This document shows, piece after piece, positions 15,901 to 26,183 of a DNA stretch of 64,000 bases (the stretch's first letter is position 1; every line of letters starts with the position of its first letter). The notes below the pieces were generated by a model. The model saw nothing but the letters and a program-made list of their open reading frames with translations. It made no database searches and was not told the origin of the DNA. The translations under genes and the position numbers were made by a program. Where the stretch lies: positions 248,001 through 312,000 of the forward strand of contig JAZKHE010000002.1 in NCBI GenBank assembly GCA_040385525.1, given 5' to 3'. The DNA is from JAZKHE01 sp040385525 (GTDB lineage: Bacteria; Bacteroidota; Bacteroidia; UBA4408).

Positions 15901-15958
15901 TCGCGCTTTTATCGAATTTAAGTTCAACTAAAGTGTTACGATTATTTATTTTGATTTT

Positions 15959-18316
15959 ATGAGATATTATATTTCTTTTCTTTTTTTGTTTCTTAGTTTA
16001 ACTGTTTTTGCTCAAAAATATTCTGTTAGCGGTTATTTAAAAGATGCATCAACAGGCGAAGGGTTAGTTGGTGCAACTGTTTCTGTAAAAGGAACAAGTA
16101 ATGGCGTTAGCACCAACGTTTACGGCTTTTATTCGCTTACGTTGGACAAAGGAAAATACACTTTACTAATTAATTATATTGGTTTTGCATCACAAGAAAA
16201 ACAAATTGATTTGAATGCAAACACTACAATCACATTAGATTTAGCAGAATCGAATGTTGAGTTAAAAGAAGTGGTTGTAAGCTCAGAAAGAGAAGATGCC
16301 AATGTTAAAAGCATTCAAATGAGTGTGAATAAAATTGACATTAAAGACATAAAAAAAATTCCGCAATTTTTAGGCGAAGCAGATGTAATTAAGAGTGTAC
16401 AGCTATTACCGGGCGTTTCTACAGTTGGAGAAGGAGCCAGCGGATTTAATGTTAGAGGTGGTGCCGCCGATCAAAATTTGATTTTGTTAGACGAAGCTCC
16501 TGTATTTAATTCATCACATGTGTTTGGTTTTTTTTCGGTTTTTAATCCTGATGCTGTTAAAGATGTAAAATTAATTAAAGGTGGAATTCCTGCGCAGTAT
16601 GGTGGTAGAGCATCTTCTATTTTAGATGTCCGAATGAAGGAGGGAAACAACAAACGTGTTGCTGTAAATGGTGGTGTAGGAACTTTGTTTAGTCGTTTAA
16701 GTATTGAAGCGCCAATTATAAAAGATAAAGCTTCGTTTATAGTTGCTGGCAGAAGAAGTTATTTTGATGTTTTTTTTCCATTTGCAAAAAACGAAGCTGT
16801 GCAAGATGCAAAAGTTTATTTTTACGATTTAACTGCAAAAGTAAATTATACTATTAGTGACAAAGACAGGGTGTTTTTATCCAGTTATTTCGGACAAGAT
16901 GTTTTTAGTCAAGGCACAAAAGATGGTTTTGGTTTTGATTATGGAAACGCAACGGCAACAGCACGTTGGAACCATATTTTTAGTAGTAAAGTTTTTTCAA
17001 ATATTACTGCAGTATACAGCAAATACAATTACGGTTTAGGTGTAGGTGATATAGAAAAAGATGGTTTTGAGTGGAAATCGAACATTATAAATTACACATT
17101 AAAACCTGAGTTAATTTATTATCTAAATAGTAAAAATACAGTTACGTTTGGCGGACAATTTACCTATTACAATTTTGTACCGGGTACTTTAAAATTTGCT
17201 AGCGCTGGAGCAACAAGTACAATTACAGCAAAAGATAAATTCGCAAACGAAAACGGAGTTTATTTAGCTAACGAGCAAACATTAAACCAAAAATGGAGTG
17301 TTCAATATGGCTTGCGATATAGTTTATACAACTATTTAGGAAAAGGAACACAATACAATTTTAATGACACAATACCTGGATTACGAAAAGCTTTGCTAAG
17401 CGAAAAAGAATTTGGAGACAATAAATTAATGCAACAATATGGGTTTTTTGAACCGCGTTTTGCCATTAAATACGAGGTAAACGAAAGTAGTTCTGTAAAA
17501 GCATCTTATAATAGAATGAGTCAGTACATTCATTTAATTTCTAATACTGCTGCTAATACTCCCTTGGATGTTTGGAATCCAACAACGAACAATATAAAAC
17601 CGCAATTGGTTGACCAAGGTGCGATGGGTATTTTTAAAAATTTCGGAAAATCAAACATGTACGAAAGTTCAGTAGAGGTGTTTTATAAATACATGCAAAA
17701 CCAAATTGATTACATTGATGGTGCTAATTTATTGTTAAACGATTTGTTAGAAGCTGAGCTGTTAAACGGAATTGGTAGAGCTTACGGAGCTGAGTTTTAT
17801 TTAAAAAAAGCTAAAGGATTATTTACAGGTTGGATAAGTTATACAGCATCGCGTAGCGAAAGAAAAGTGAATGGTATAAACGAAGGCAATTGGTACGCAA
17901 CTCGTTTTGATAAACTGCACAACGTATCCGTTGTAGCTATGTATGATATTACTGATCAATTAAGTGCATCGGCAAATTTTGTGTATGGTAGCGGAACACC
18001 AACTACATTTCCAACTAACCGAGTTGAAATACAAGGATACATTATTCCGTATAATACAGATAATACTAGAAATAATTATAGAATTCCTGCTTATCATCGT
18101 TTAGATTTAGCCGCAACTTATACTTTTAAAAAGAAAAAAGTAGATCAAAATTTTGAGCATAGTTTAGTAGTTTCAGTCTATAATGTTTATAATAGAAGAA
18201 ATCCGTTTTCAGTTTATTTTAGAACAAATCCTGCAAATCCACAACAAACAGAAGCGGTTCGTTTTGCAGTATTAGGAAGCTTTGTGCCAGCAGTGGCGTA
18301 TAATTTTAAATTTTAG
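15959..18316 (+). CDS. TonB-dependent receptor with N-terminal carboxypeptidase-like domain
   Basis: 785 residues with signal peptide MRYYISFLFLFLSLTVFA before Q. A carboxypeptidase-D regulatory-like domain (YSVSGYLKDASTGEGLVGAT, about 20-105) is followed by a plug domain (IKSVQLLPGVSTVGEGASGF; NVRGGAADQNLILLDEAPVF) and a 22-stranded barrel ending NPFSVYFRTN and AYNFKF. It imports an unknown ligand across the outer membrane using TonB energy. The DUF4249 lipoprotein gene starts 5 bp later, a pairing frequent in Bacteroidota. The substrate cannot be predicted. Confidence 0.93.
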   Translation: MRYYISFLFLFLSLTVFAQKYSVSGYLKDASTGEGLVGATVSVKGTSNGVSTNVYGFYSLTLDKGKYTLLINYIGFASQEKQIDLNANTTITLDLAESNVELKEVVVSSEREDANVKSIQMSVNKIDIKDIKKIPQFLGEADVIKSVQLLPGVSTVGEGASGFNVRGGAADQNLILLDEAPVFNSSHVFGFFSVFNPDAVKDVKLIKGGIPAQYGGRASSILDVRMKEGNNKRVAVNGGVGTLFSRLSIEAPIIKDKASFIVAGRRSYFDVFFPFAKNEAVQDAKVYFYDLTAKVNYTISDKDRVFLSSYFGQDVFSQGTKDGFGFDYGNATATARWNHIFSSKVFSNITAVYSKYNYGLGVGDIEKDGFEWKSNIINYTLKPELIYYLNSKNTVTFGGQFTYYNFVPGTLKFASAGATSTITAKDKFANENGVYLANEQTLNQKWSVQYGLRYSLYNYLGKGTQYNFNDTIPGLRKALLSEKEFGDNKLMQQYGFFEPRFAIKYEVNESSSVKASYNRMSQYIHLISNTAANTPLDVWNPTTNNIKPQLVDQGAMGIFKNFGKSNMYESSVEVFYKYMQNQIDYIDGANLLLNDLLEAELLNGIGRAYGAEFYLKKAKGLFTGWISYTASRSERKVNGINEGNWYATRFDKLHNVSVVAMYDITDQLSASANFVYGSGTPTTFPTNRVEIQGYIIPYNTDNTRNNYRIPAYHRLDLAATYTFKKKKVDQNFEHSLVVSVYNVYNRRNPFSVYFRTNPANPQQTEAVRFAVLGSFVPAVAYNFKF

Positions 18317-18321
18317 TAAAA

Positions 18322-19191
18322 ATGAAAAAAATATTATTTATACTAGTTAGTCTAAGCATTTTTTTAGTTTCTTGCGAAGATGTTATTGATATAGAATTAG
18401 AACAAGGCACACCTTTTTTGGTGGTTGATGCTTTTTTAAATGACAAAGCCCAAAATCAAAAAGTAAGAATTACACAATCGGCACCTTATTTTGAAAATGT
18501 TCCTGCTAAAGGAATGACGGGTGCTACAGTAAATGTTAGCGATGGTTTAGGACGTAGTTTTAATTTTGTTGATCAAGGCAACGGAGATTATGTTTTACCA
18601 ATTAACGCAGCTGATAGTTTGCCTTTTGCCATAGTTGGTAATTACTATAAATTAGAAATTAAATACAATGGAGAAACTTATTCATCTGAAGCTTTACTAA
18701 ACAGAACAGCGCCAATAGATAGCATTTTTGCAACATTTCAAACCAATTCGTTTGCAGGGCCAGATGACGCTAAAGATGGTTATGCTATAGATTTAAAATC
18801 GATTGACCCGCTTGGCGAAGGCGATACCTATTGGTTTAAAGTGTATAGAAACGATACATTATTAAACCGACCAAGCAATATTGTGTTGGCTTTTGATGCC
18901 GCTTTTGGTCCGGGTTCTGATAATATTCAGTTTATTCCGCCAATTATTTTTGGACTAACGCCCCGTCTATATCAGAAAGGCGAAAAAGCAAAGGTTGAAA
19001 TTCATTCCATTAGTCCGTTAACATACCAATGGTTGTTTGAAGCACAATCGCAAATGACGAATGGTGGCTTATTTGCAACTCCACCTTACAACATAAAAAC
19101 AAATATTAAAAACAGCACTACCGATAAAACGAAACAAGCCATTGGTTGGTTTGATATTTCTTCGGTTTCGACTGCGGAGATTGTTTTTTAG
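18322..19191 (+). CDS. DUF4249 lipoprotein, partner of the TonB receptor
   Basis: 289 residues. The lipoprotein signal (MKKILFILVSLSIFLVSCED) gives Cys18, followed by VIDIELEQGTPFLVVDAFLN, the conserved start of DUF4249. Beta-rich, with FENVPAKGMTGATVNVSDG and YSSEALLNRTAPIDSIFA typical of the family. The size is a little short of the family average, but the C-terminus looks natural. It is probably an outer-membrane accessory or substrate-binding lipoprotein for the preceding receptor; that role is inferred from gene pairing. Confidence 0.85.
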   Translation: MKKILFILVSLSIFLVSCEDVIDIELEQGTPFLVVDAFLNDKAQNQKVRITQSAPYFENVPAKGMTGATVNVSDGLGRSFNFVDQGNGDYVLPINAADSLPFAIVGNYYKLEIKYNGETYSSEALLNRTAPIDSIFATFQTNSFAGPDDAKDGYAIDLKSIDPLGEGDTYWFKVYRNDTLLNRPSNIVLAFDAAFGPGSDNIQFIPPIIFGLTPRLYQKGEKAKVEIHSISPLTYQWLFEAQSQMTNGGLFATPPYNIKTNIKNSTTDKTKQAIGWFDISSVSTAEIVF

Positions 19192-19214
19192 AATTCTAAG
19201 TGTCGCTAATATTT

Positions 19215-19237
19215 AAGCTTAGTTGCAAACTATGCTT
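19215..19237. repeat. 23-bp palindromic repeat (AAGC-TAGTT GCA AACTA-GCTT type)
   Basis: Arms AAGCTTAGTT and AACTATGCTT around GCA, one mismatch in the stem. It is the same palindrome, two differences, as the reverse complement of 46397-46419, and related to 46446-46468. It lies between convergent genes and may act as a terminator. Confidence 0.65.
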
Positions 19238-19301
19238 AGTGGAGGTTTGAGATAACTTAATTGTTTTGAATGTTTAAATTCAACTATGGCAAAACAATTC
19301 T

Positions 19302-19826
19302 TTACTTTTTATACTTCTTTTCTTTAATTTTAATACCTTTTAAATTATAAAATTCTTCCTTAGAAAGTAAACCGTTTTCATAATAATATTTCCAAGTATT
19401 TATTTTTTTACCACAAATAGTTTCACCATATTTTCCTGATGTAATTTCAGCATATTCTCCTATTTCCTGAATAAATCCATTTTTATAATATCTTTTATAA
19501 ATGCCTTTGTAGCATTCCGCTAAATAACCTTCTTCCAATTTTAGACTGTCCTCGTCAAAATAAATAAAATAACAACCCTCTCTCGCTTTTTGATTTCTAT
19601 ACTTTCTAATTGTATCACTTAAGTTTGAAAATTTTTGATAAACCTCTAATGTTACATTTGTACCATTTATAAAACATTCTTTTTTGTGTGAATTATATTC
19701 TGCACGCACAATACTATTCTCAGACGGATAACAGTAAATAGTATCCTTACATTGAGCATTTGCTTTAATTATGAAAGAAAATAAATTAATTACTAAAATT
19801 AAAATAAAGATTATTTTTTTATCCAT
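19302..19826 (-). CDS. Secreted MORN-repeat-like protein
   Basis: 174 residues from ATG 19826; an extended frame to 19853 would place nine residues before the signal peptide (MDKKIIFILILVINLFSFII, KANA before Q). The C-terminal half has MORN/YwqK-like repeats: GIYKRYYKNGFIQEIGEY, GKKINTWKYYYENG and LLSKEEFYNLKGIKIKEKKY. Such repeats occur in many Bacteroidota exported proteins of unknown role. A short protein with the same repeat type is at 46015. Function unknown. Confidence 0.65.
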   Translation of the reverse strand: MDKKIIFILILVINLFSFIIKANAQCKDTIYCYPSENSIVRAEYNSHKKECFINGTNVTLEVYQKFSNLSDTIRKYRNQKAREGCYFIYFDEDSLKLEEGYLAECYKGIYKRYYKNGFIQEIGEYAEITSGKYGETICGKKINTWKYYYENGLLSKEEFYNLKGIKIKEKKYKK

Positions 19827-19901
19827 AATTAACAAAGTGCTTTCAGTTTTCACTTTTATAAAGTATTGCTAAATGGAGTCAACCGTAATAGTTTATACTA
19901 T

Positions 19902-22088
19902 TTACTCTTCCTTTTTACCTAAAAACTCAAAGTCCAATTGTTTTTTAACTAAATCGGCGCGTTTTATTTTTACCATTATTTTGTCGCCCAACTGATATTT
20001 TATTTTGCTACGGCGTGCATACACACAATAATTTTCTTCATCAAATTCAAAAATATCGCCACCTAAATCTTTGTAGCGTATTAAACCTTCGCAGCGGTTT
20101 TCTACAATCTCCACAAATATTCCCCAGTCGGTAACACCAGATATAAGTCCTTCAAACTCTTGGCCAATTTTATCGGCCATGTATTGTACTTGTTTGTATT
20201 TAATAGAAGCGCGTTCTGCATCGGCTGCACGTTTTTCATTTTCAGATGAATGCTTACATTGTTCTTCAACAACTTCTGCATCTACTTCCATTATTTTAGC
20301 TGTGCCCGCATCTTCTGCTAAATATTGCTCTAACAAACGGTGCAACATTACATCGGGATATCTTCTGATTGGTGAAGTAAAATGCGAATAAAAATCGAAC
20401 GACAAACCATAATGACCAACATTTTTCGTGCTGTATATAGCTTTAGCCATGGTGCGTATAGCCAATTGCTCAATCAAGTTTTCTTCTTTTTTGTCTTTAA
20501 TATCTTTCATTAATTTATTTAAAGACGAAGAAATAGCTTCGTGCGAATCGGTTTTTATTTTATAACCAAAGCGCGCAATTAAAGCGGAAAACTGCTCTAG
20601 TTTCGTTTCGTTTGGCGAATCGTGAATACGATAAACGCAAACTCTATTTTGTATTTGTGCTTTATTGTTTTTATCGATTGTAATTTTTTTACCGCAATAC
20701 TCAGCCACTTTTTTGTTGGCCAACAACATAAATTCTTCAATTAGCTGATTGCTGTCTTTCATGTGTTTAATGTACACGCCAGTTGGGTTTCCATTTTCAT
20801 CTAAATGAAACTTAACCTCTAGTTTTTCAAAAGCAATAGAACCTTTTTTAAATCGTTCGGCACGTAACTTTTTGGCTAGCATATTTAAAGTAACAATTTC
20901 TTCTTTATACTCTCCTTCGCCTGTTTCAATAACGCTCTGTGCACCTTCGTATGTAAATCGTTTATCTGAGTTTATAATTGTTCTACCAAACCATTGTTTT
21001 AAAACATTTGCTTCTGCATCCATTTCAAACACTGCCGAAAAACAAAGTTTTTCTTCGTTAGGTCGAAGTGAGCAAACATTATTAGATAAAACTTCGGGTA
21101 ACATAGGCACAACTCTATCTACCAAATATACCGATGTTGCTCTGTTGTAAGCTTCATCATCTAAAATAGTTCCGGGTTTTACGTAATGCGAAACATCTGC
21201 AATATGAATTCCAATTTCCCAATTTCCGTTTTCTAATTTTTCAATAGATAACGCATCATCAAAATCTTTGGCATCGGTTGGGTCAATTGTTAGCGTAGTA
21301 ATTTTTCTAAAATCGCGTCTCTTTTTTATTTCTTCTTCGCTAATTTTAATGTCAATTTTATCTGCTGCTTTTTCTACTGCCGGCGGAAATTTGTAAGGCA
21401 AATCAAACTCAGCTAAAATGGCGTGCATTTCGGTATTGTTATCACCTGATTTACCAAGCACTTCAATAATTTCTCCTGTTGGATTTTTTTTGCCACCCCA
21501 ATCAGTTAACTTAGCAATAGCTTTATCGCCATGTTTAGCGCCTTTTAATTTTCCTAAAGGAATAAAAATATCAAAACTAAGTTTATTGTTATCAGGAATT
21601 AAAAAAGCAAAATTAGCGCTAACTTCAACTCTACCAACATAATCTGCTCTACCACGTTTTATTACTTCTAAAACTTCACCTTCTCTTTTTCTTCCTTTTC
21701 TAACAGGGAACAAATAGACTTTTACCGTGTCGCCATGAAAAGAACCATTTAAATATTTAGCGTGAATAAAAACATCTTCATCGCCCGCAGGCGTTAACAC
21801 GTATGCGTTTCCGCTTGGTGTAAATTCTATTACACCAGTCATATTTCTATTGTTTACTTTTATTTGAAATTTATTTTTGTCAACCAAACTTATTAAATCG
21901 GTATCGCACAAATTATCGAGAATTAAGTTTAATAAAAGTTTCTCGTCATGCGTTTCAATTTTTAGAAAAGTAGCTATTTGTTTGTAGCTAAATGTTTCTG
22001 CTGGAGAAGCAGATAAATACTGTAGAATTTCGCCTACATATTTTTGTTTATTATTTCTCTCTAATTCTTTTCTTTTTTTCTTCGACAT
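19902..22088 (-). CDS. rnr: Ribonuclease R
   Basis: 728 residues. Layout: N-terminal winged helix (1-80), cold-shock domains starting near MTGVIEFTPSGNAYVLTP, the RNB catalytic domain with the metal-binding aspartates in TIDPTDAKDFDDALSIE, and a C-terminal S1 domain (FEGLISGVTDWGIFVEIVEN). It is a processive 3'-5' exoribonuclease that can degrade structured RNA. Monocistronic, divergent from the phosphatase at 22253. Confidence 0.95.
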   Translation of the reverse strand: MSKKKRKELERNNKQKYVGEILQYLSASPAETFSYKQIATFLKIETHDEKLLLNLILDNLCDTDLISLVDKNKFQIKVNNRNMTGVIEFTPSGNAYVLTPAGDEDVFIHAKYLNGSFHGDTVKVYLFPVRKGRKREGEVLEVIKRGRADYVGRVEVSANFAFLIPDNNKLSFDIFIPLGKLKGAKHGDKAIAKLTDWGGKKNPTGEIIEVLGKSGDNNTEMHAILAEFDLPYKFPPAVEKAADKIDIKISEEEIKKRRDFRKITTLTIDPTDAKDFDDALSIEKLENGNWEIGIHIADVSHYVKPGTILDDEAYNRATSVYLVDRVVPMLPEVLSNNVCSLRPNEEKLCFSAVFEMDAEANVLKQWFGRTIINSDKRFTYEGAQSVIETGEGEYKEEIVTLNMLAKKLRAERFKKGSIAFEKLEVKFHLDENGNPTGVYIKHMKDSNQLIEEFMLLANKKVAEYCGKKITIDKNNKAQIQNRVCVYRIHDSPNETKLEQFSALIARFGYKIKTDSHEAISSSLNKLMKDIKDKKEENLIEQLAIRTMAKAIYSTKNVGHYGLSFDFYSHFTSPIRRYPDVMLHRLLEQYLAEDAGTAKIMEVDAEVVEEQCKHSSENEKRAADAERASIKYKQVQYMADKIGQEFEGLISGVTDWGIFVEIVENRCEGLIRYKDLGGDIFEFDEENYCVYARRSKIKYQLGDKIMVKIKRADLVKKQLDFEFLGKKEE

Positions 22089-22252
22089 GGTAATATTCTC
22101 TTTTTACTAAGGTAATAATAATATTCGATATCTAAAACCTTTGTTGGCTTTGGAGTCTGTTGATTTTATTGTTTTATACAGAAAATATTTGTGTTGCCTA
22201 AAACATTTTAATTATTTTTTGTTATATATTTACAAAGAGCAAAATTGTTGCA

Positions 22253-24214
22253 ATGAAAAAATCATTTTTTTTATTCTTTATTTTAACTGTTAGTGGTCTA
22301 ACTTTTGCTTCTACTAATAATTTGCAACAAAACATTAGCGAGCTAAATAAGAATGCGGCTAATTTTCTGCACAAAGACCCAAACTTATCGTTAACACTAT
22401 CAAAAAGCGCTTTAAGCTTAGCCAATAAATACAATAATAAAGAAGCGCAATCAGAATCGTATTTTAATATCGGTATGGCTTTTTATGTAAAAGGTCAGTA
22501 TGCGCGTGCACTCGAAAGTCATTTTGAAGCGCGAAGAATTGCAGAAAAGTTAGAGAATAAAAAATATTTAGGCGACGCAAACATTGGTATTGGTTTAGTT
22601 TACCACGATGAAGATAAAACGAATTTAAGCAAGCAATATTTTAAAGAAGCGTATGTAAATTATGTGCAAGCTAATAGCGAAAAAGGAATTGCGCATAGTC
22701 TTAATATGTTAGGTTACGCTTACGCTAGAGAAAACAACTTAGATAGTGCAATTTATTACTACAATAAAACGCTTGCTGTTTGCGAAAAAATCAACGACCC
22801 AGAAGTGCTAGCAAGTGTTTATCAAGATTTAGCAACGGCTTTTGCAAACATTGGTAATGCTAACGATGCTATTAAATACCACAATACCTCATTAAAATAT
22901 TCTTATTTAATTGGTAGCGCATACAATATGATGTTTTCGTTAAATGGTTTAGGTGAAATTTATTTTACAAAAAGTGATTTTAAAGAATCTGAAAATAATT
23001 ATAATCAGGCTTTGGAAATTGGAATAAAAAACGATTTAAATCCAATGCTTGTAAAAACGTATAATGGCTTAATGAATTTAAATTTTGCAAAGAAAAATTT
23101 TGAGAAAGCTTTTGATTACCAAAAAATGTATAGTCAGCTGAAAGACTCTTTATTTACTGTAGAAACCAACAATAGAATTGTAGATTTAGAAAAACGAATT
23201 CAAAAAGAAAAAGAGATTTTACGTACACAGTTTTTATTAAAAGAAAATTTGTTTCAGCAAAGCGAATTAAAGCGCGAAAAAAATTTAAAATACTTTTATG
23301 TTGGCGTTGCTTTTTTAGCACTTTTAAATTTTATTTTATTGTATAATCGTTTTAATGTAAAAAAACGAAGTTTAGATTTGGTTCGCAAAAAGAACAGGAA
23401 AATTAAGCTACAGAAGAGAAAAATTGAAACAAGAAATTTTGATTTATACAAAAAAAACAAACACATTCAAGATAGTATTTCGTATGCCTTAACCATACAA
23501 AATGCTATGATGTTAAAGCAAGATGATTTAAAGAAAATTTTTCCAAAACATTTTTTAATTCATAGCACTTTAGAAACCGTTTCTGGTGATTTTTTCTGGG
23601 CGTATCAGCACAATAATTTAAAATTTATAGTTGTTGCAGACTCTACAGGGCATGGTGTTCCTGGTGCTTTTATGAGTATAATTGGATTAGAAGCTTTAAA
23701 TACTATTGTAATAGAAAACGCTACAGCACAGCCTAGCGAAATTCTATTTAAGTTAGACGAGAAAGTTCGACAAGCATTACAACAAAATGGAAATAATATT
23801 GAGTTAGGAAATAGCATTGATTTAGCTTTTTGTGTAATTGATTCTGATACAAATACAATTTTATTTTCTGGTGCAAAACGTCCGCTATTATTTGTAAACG
23901 CATCCGAAACTAAATTGATAAAAGCGAGCCATTTTTCAGTAGGAGGTAATGTTGGAGTAAATAAATATTTTGAAACACACACAGTGAGTTATACAAAAGG
24001 CGATAAGTTGTATCTTTTTTCTGATGGAGTTACAGACCAGTTTGGCGGGCCAAGAGGTAAAAAACTAACCACAAAACGATTGGTTGCTTTTATAGAATCT
24101 ATTCATTTAAAAGAAATTGAACAACAAAAAATGGATGCCAATCGATTTATCCAAAATTGGAAAATTAATCAAGAGCAAATAGACGATCAGCTTATTGTTG
24201 GAATCGAACTTTAG
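22253..24214 (+). CDS. TPR-containing SpoIIE/PP2C-type serine phosphatase
   Basis: 653 residues. Signal peptide-like N-terminus, then TPR repeats (about 50-290), one membrane helix (YFYVGVAFLALLNFILLY, about 343-360), a basic coiled linker, and a SpoIIE domain. The PP2C metal aspartates are present in SGDFFW, ADSTGHGVPGAFMS, LFSDGVTDQFGG and IDDQLIVGIEL. Sensor TPRs are predicted outside and the phosphatase in the cytoplasm; its likely substrate is an anti-anti-sigma (STAS) protein, none of which is in this window. A similar protein is encoded at 47048. Confidence 0.88.
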   Translation: MKKSFFLFFILTVSGLTFASTNNLQQNISELNKNAANFLHKDPNLSLTLSKSALSLANKYNNKEAQSESYFNIGMAFYVKGQYARALESHFEARRIAEKLENKKYLGDANIGIGLVYHDEDKTNLSKQYFKEAYVNYVQANSEKGIAHSLNMLGYAYARENNLDSAIYYYNKTLAVCEKINDPEVLASVYQDLATAFANIGNANDAIKYHNTSLKYSYLIGSAYNMMFSLNGLGEIYFTKSDFKESENNYNQALEIGIKNDLNPMLVKTYNGLMNLNFAKKNFEKAFDYQKMYSQLKDSLFTVETNNRIVDLEKRIQKEKEILRTQFLLKENLFQQSELKREKNLKYFYVGVAFLALLNFILLYNRFNVKKRSLDLVRKKNRKIKLQKRKIETRNFDLYKKNKHIQDSISYALTIQNAMMLKQDDLKKIFPKHFLIHSTLETVSGDFFWAYQHNNLKFIVVADSTGHGVPGAFMSIIGLEALNTIVIENATAQPSEILFKLDEKVRQALQQNGNNIELGNSIDLAFCVIDSDTNTILFSGAKRPLLFVNASETKLIKASHFSVGGNVGVNKYFETHTVSYTKGDKLYLFSDGVTDQFGGPRGKKLTTKRLVAFIESIHLKEIEQQKMDANRFIQNWKINQEQIDDQLIVGIEL

Positions 24215-25216
24215 TTAGAATGGATTTACTTTAGAAATAATTTTTTCAAAAAGTGTTTTCCCCATTAACTGACTTAATGTAAACTGAACATACACGCCTT
24301 TTCCGTAAGCGTAATTATACCTATAAAAGTTAGATTTAGTATAGCTAAGCGACGAATAAAAATTATAACCCAACTCTGCTTTTATACTAAACGATTGCCC
24401 GATAGAATAATTTGCATTTGCAAATGCAGCCCAATTTGTATTGCTAATGTTTGTTCTTTTTTCTTGAAACAAAATTCCGCTTTTATAACCATCAATTGTA
24501 ACTCCTGAGTTAATAGTTAATTTGTTGTTGAGTTCGTAAGCTACGCTAACATAGGCTGGTAGCGTATAGTTTAAAGTTAGTTTATCAGATAATGGTTGAG
24601 CTCCACCAAAAAACGGAACGGGTAAAAAATATTTATCACTGTAACTTAGTAATGCGCCGTAATAAAAGTTTTTTCTTAAACTTCTGATGTGAAATCTACC
24701 ACCAATTGCGTTGGCTCTTAATGCAAAATGATTTAAGGTTTTGTTTTCTTCAGCATGATTAAGCGAAACATTATAAAATAATATTCTGTACTTTTTAGTT
24801 AGTTTTAAACCAAATATACTTGCCGAAAAATTGTACAATTGTTTTTGTGGCAAACTATCAAATTCTATTTTAACACTTCTTCTTTCAACACGAATAGAAC
24901 CCATTGTTTGCGAAGCTTCTAGCTCAATAGTTTTTAAACTGTTTTTGATGATGCTTTTTAGTTTAAAATCAGATAAATCGATTGCTCCATCTACTTTAAA
25001 TTTTGTTTTAATTGGAAATGTAAAAATCGCTCTTTGTTCAAAATTACTGTATTTACCAAGTGTATCACTAAATTTTATAGGCACAAAATAACGCGATTCT
25101 ATTTTTATCCGCGGTCGCCATATTTGATCAATTTGTTCTACATCTATACTTTGTGCCGATGCAAAAACAGAAATAAAAATAAAGATAAAAAGAAGTTTAT
25201 TTTTTTTCAAGTTCAT
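24215..25216 (-). CDS. Putative outer-membrane beta-barrel protein
   Basis: 333 residues from ATG 25216, which gives a clean signal peptide (MNLKKNKLLFIFIFISVFASA before Q); a longer frame to 25264 lacks one. The mature protein alternates beta strands (YVSVAYELNNKLTINSGVTI; WAAFANANYSIGQSFSIKAE) and ends VYVQFTLSQLMGKTLFEK. It resembles DUF6268-type barrels, but I am not certain of the family. Its start overlaps the 3' end of the GT9 gene by 20 bp, so it belongs to the purN-GT2-GT9 transcript. Confidence 0.65.
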   Translation of the reverse strand: MNLKKNKLLFIFIFISVFASAQSIDVEQIDQIWRPRIKIESRYFVPIKFSDTLGKYSNFEQRAIFTFPIKTKFKVDGAIDLSDFKLKSIIKNSLKTIELEASQTMGSIRVERRSVKIEFDSLPQKQLYNFSASIFGLKLTKKYRILFYNVSLNHAEENKTLNHFALRANAIGGRFHIRSLRKNFYYGALLSYSDKYFLPVPFFGGAQPLSDKLTLNYTLPAYVSVAYELNNKLTINSGVTIDGYKSGILFQEKRTNISNTNWAAFANANYSIGQSFSIKAELGYNFYSSLSYTKSNFYRYNYAYGKGVYVQFTLSQLMGKTLFEKIISKVNPF

Positions 25217-26183
25217 CAAAAACAGTTTTAGCAGATATGGACAAAAAGTTAGTAATTGATTCACTTGTTTCTGTTAAGGATACAGCATTAATTCCTAAAG
25301 GTGCCCACCTTGTTGGAAACATTGGGCGAATATTAGTGTACAAACCAATTGTTTTTTTATTTAATGCAGCTGCAATGTGCAATGGTCCTGTGCTAGCACC
25401 AACAATTCCATCGCAGCAACTAATAAAATCTATAAACTCATCTAAAGTAAATTTGCCTGTTAAGTCAATTACTTCAGGATGCTTTTCAATTAATTCTTTT
25501 TTAAACAATTCGCCTTCTTGTTTTGTACCCGAAAAAAACAATTGGTATTTATTTTTATCAAGCATTTTAATCAATTCAGAAAAATTATCAAAACCCCATT
25601 CTTTTGCGCTACCCTTAGATTTTGGATGCAAAATTATTTTTATTTTATCAGCATCTAAAAACGAAAAATCAGCAGTTGTTTTTCTGTTTAAATCAAAGCC
25701 ATAAAAATCAACTATTTCATTTAACGAAAAATCTGCCTTTATATCAAGTGGTTTTAAAAGTTCAATATTTAATTGCGCTTCGTGTTTATCAGAACTTTTT
25801 CGTTTTAAATTAACTGTTTTGTTGCATGTTAATAAATGAAAAATCCGCCGAAGAGTTCCTATTCTAATAGGTATTTTCGCTTCTTTAGCAACTTTAGCTA
25901 AAATTTTATTTGGGAAAACATGTATAAAAGTGCTAATGTTTTTTTGTTTAAAAAAACTCACTAACTCGCTGTGTGTATGTTTTTCTAGTGTGTCAAAACT
26001 TATTGCTTCATCAATATGTTGGCATCTATTTAAAATAGGTAATGTGTAGTTTCTACCTAAAAAAATAATTTTGCAGTTTGGGTAGTTTTTTTTTAGCACG
26101 CCACACATTGGTAATGTTAGCACAACATCGCCAATGCTATCAGTACGCGAAATTAAAATGGTTTTATGGTTTAAATCAATCAA
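25197..26183 (-). CDS. Glycosyltransferase family 9 (heptosyltransferase-like)
   Basis: 328 residues. The opening KTILISRTDSIGDVVLTLPM and the C-terminal GIVGASTGPLHIAAALNKKT, with ILHPKSKGSAKEWGFDNF between, are the ADP-heptose:LPS heptosyltransferase signatures of GT9. It transfers a sugar, usually heptose, to LPS core or lipooligosaccharide on the cytoplasmic face of the inner membrane. It overlaps the upstream GT2 gene by 8 bp. The exact sugar is not deducible. Confidence 0.9.
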   Translation of the reverse strand: MIDLNHKTILISRTDSIGDVVLTLPMCGVLKKNYPNCKIIFLGRNYTLPILNRCQHIDEAISFDTLEKHTHSELVSFFKQKNISTFIHVFPNKILAKVAKEAKIPIRIGTLRRIFHLLTCNKTVNLKRKSSDKHEAQLNIELLKPLDIKADFSLNEIVDFYGFDLNRKTTADFSFLDADKIKIILHPKSKGSAKEWGFDNFSELIKMLDKNKYQLFFSGTKQEGELFKKELIEKHPEVIDLTGKFTLDEFIDFISCCDGIVGASTGPLHIAAALNKKTIGLYTNIRPMFPTRWAPLGINAVSLTETSESITNFLSISAKTVFDELEKK

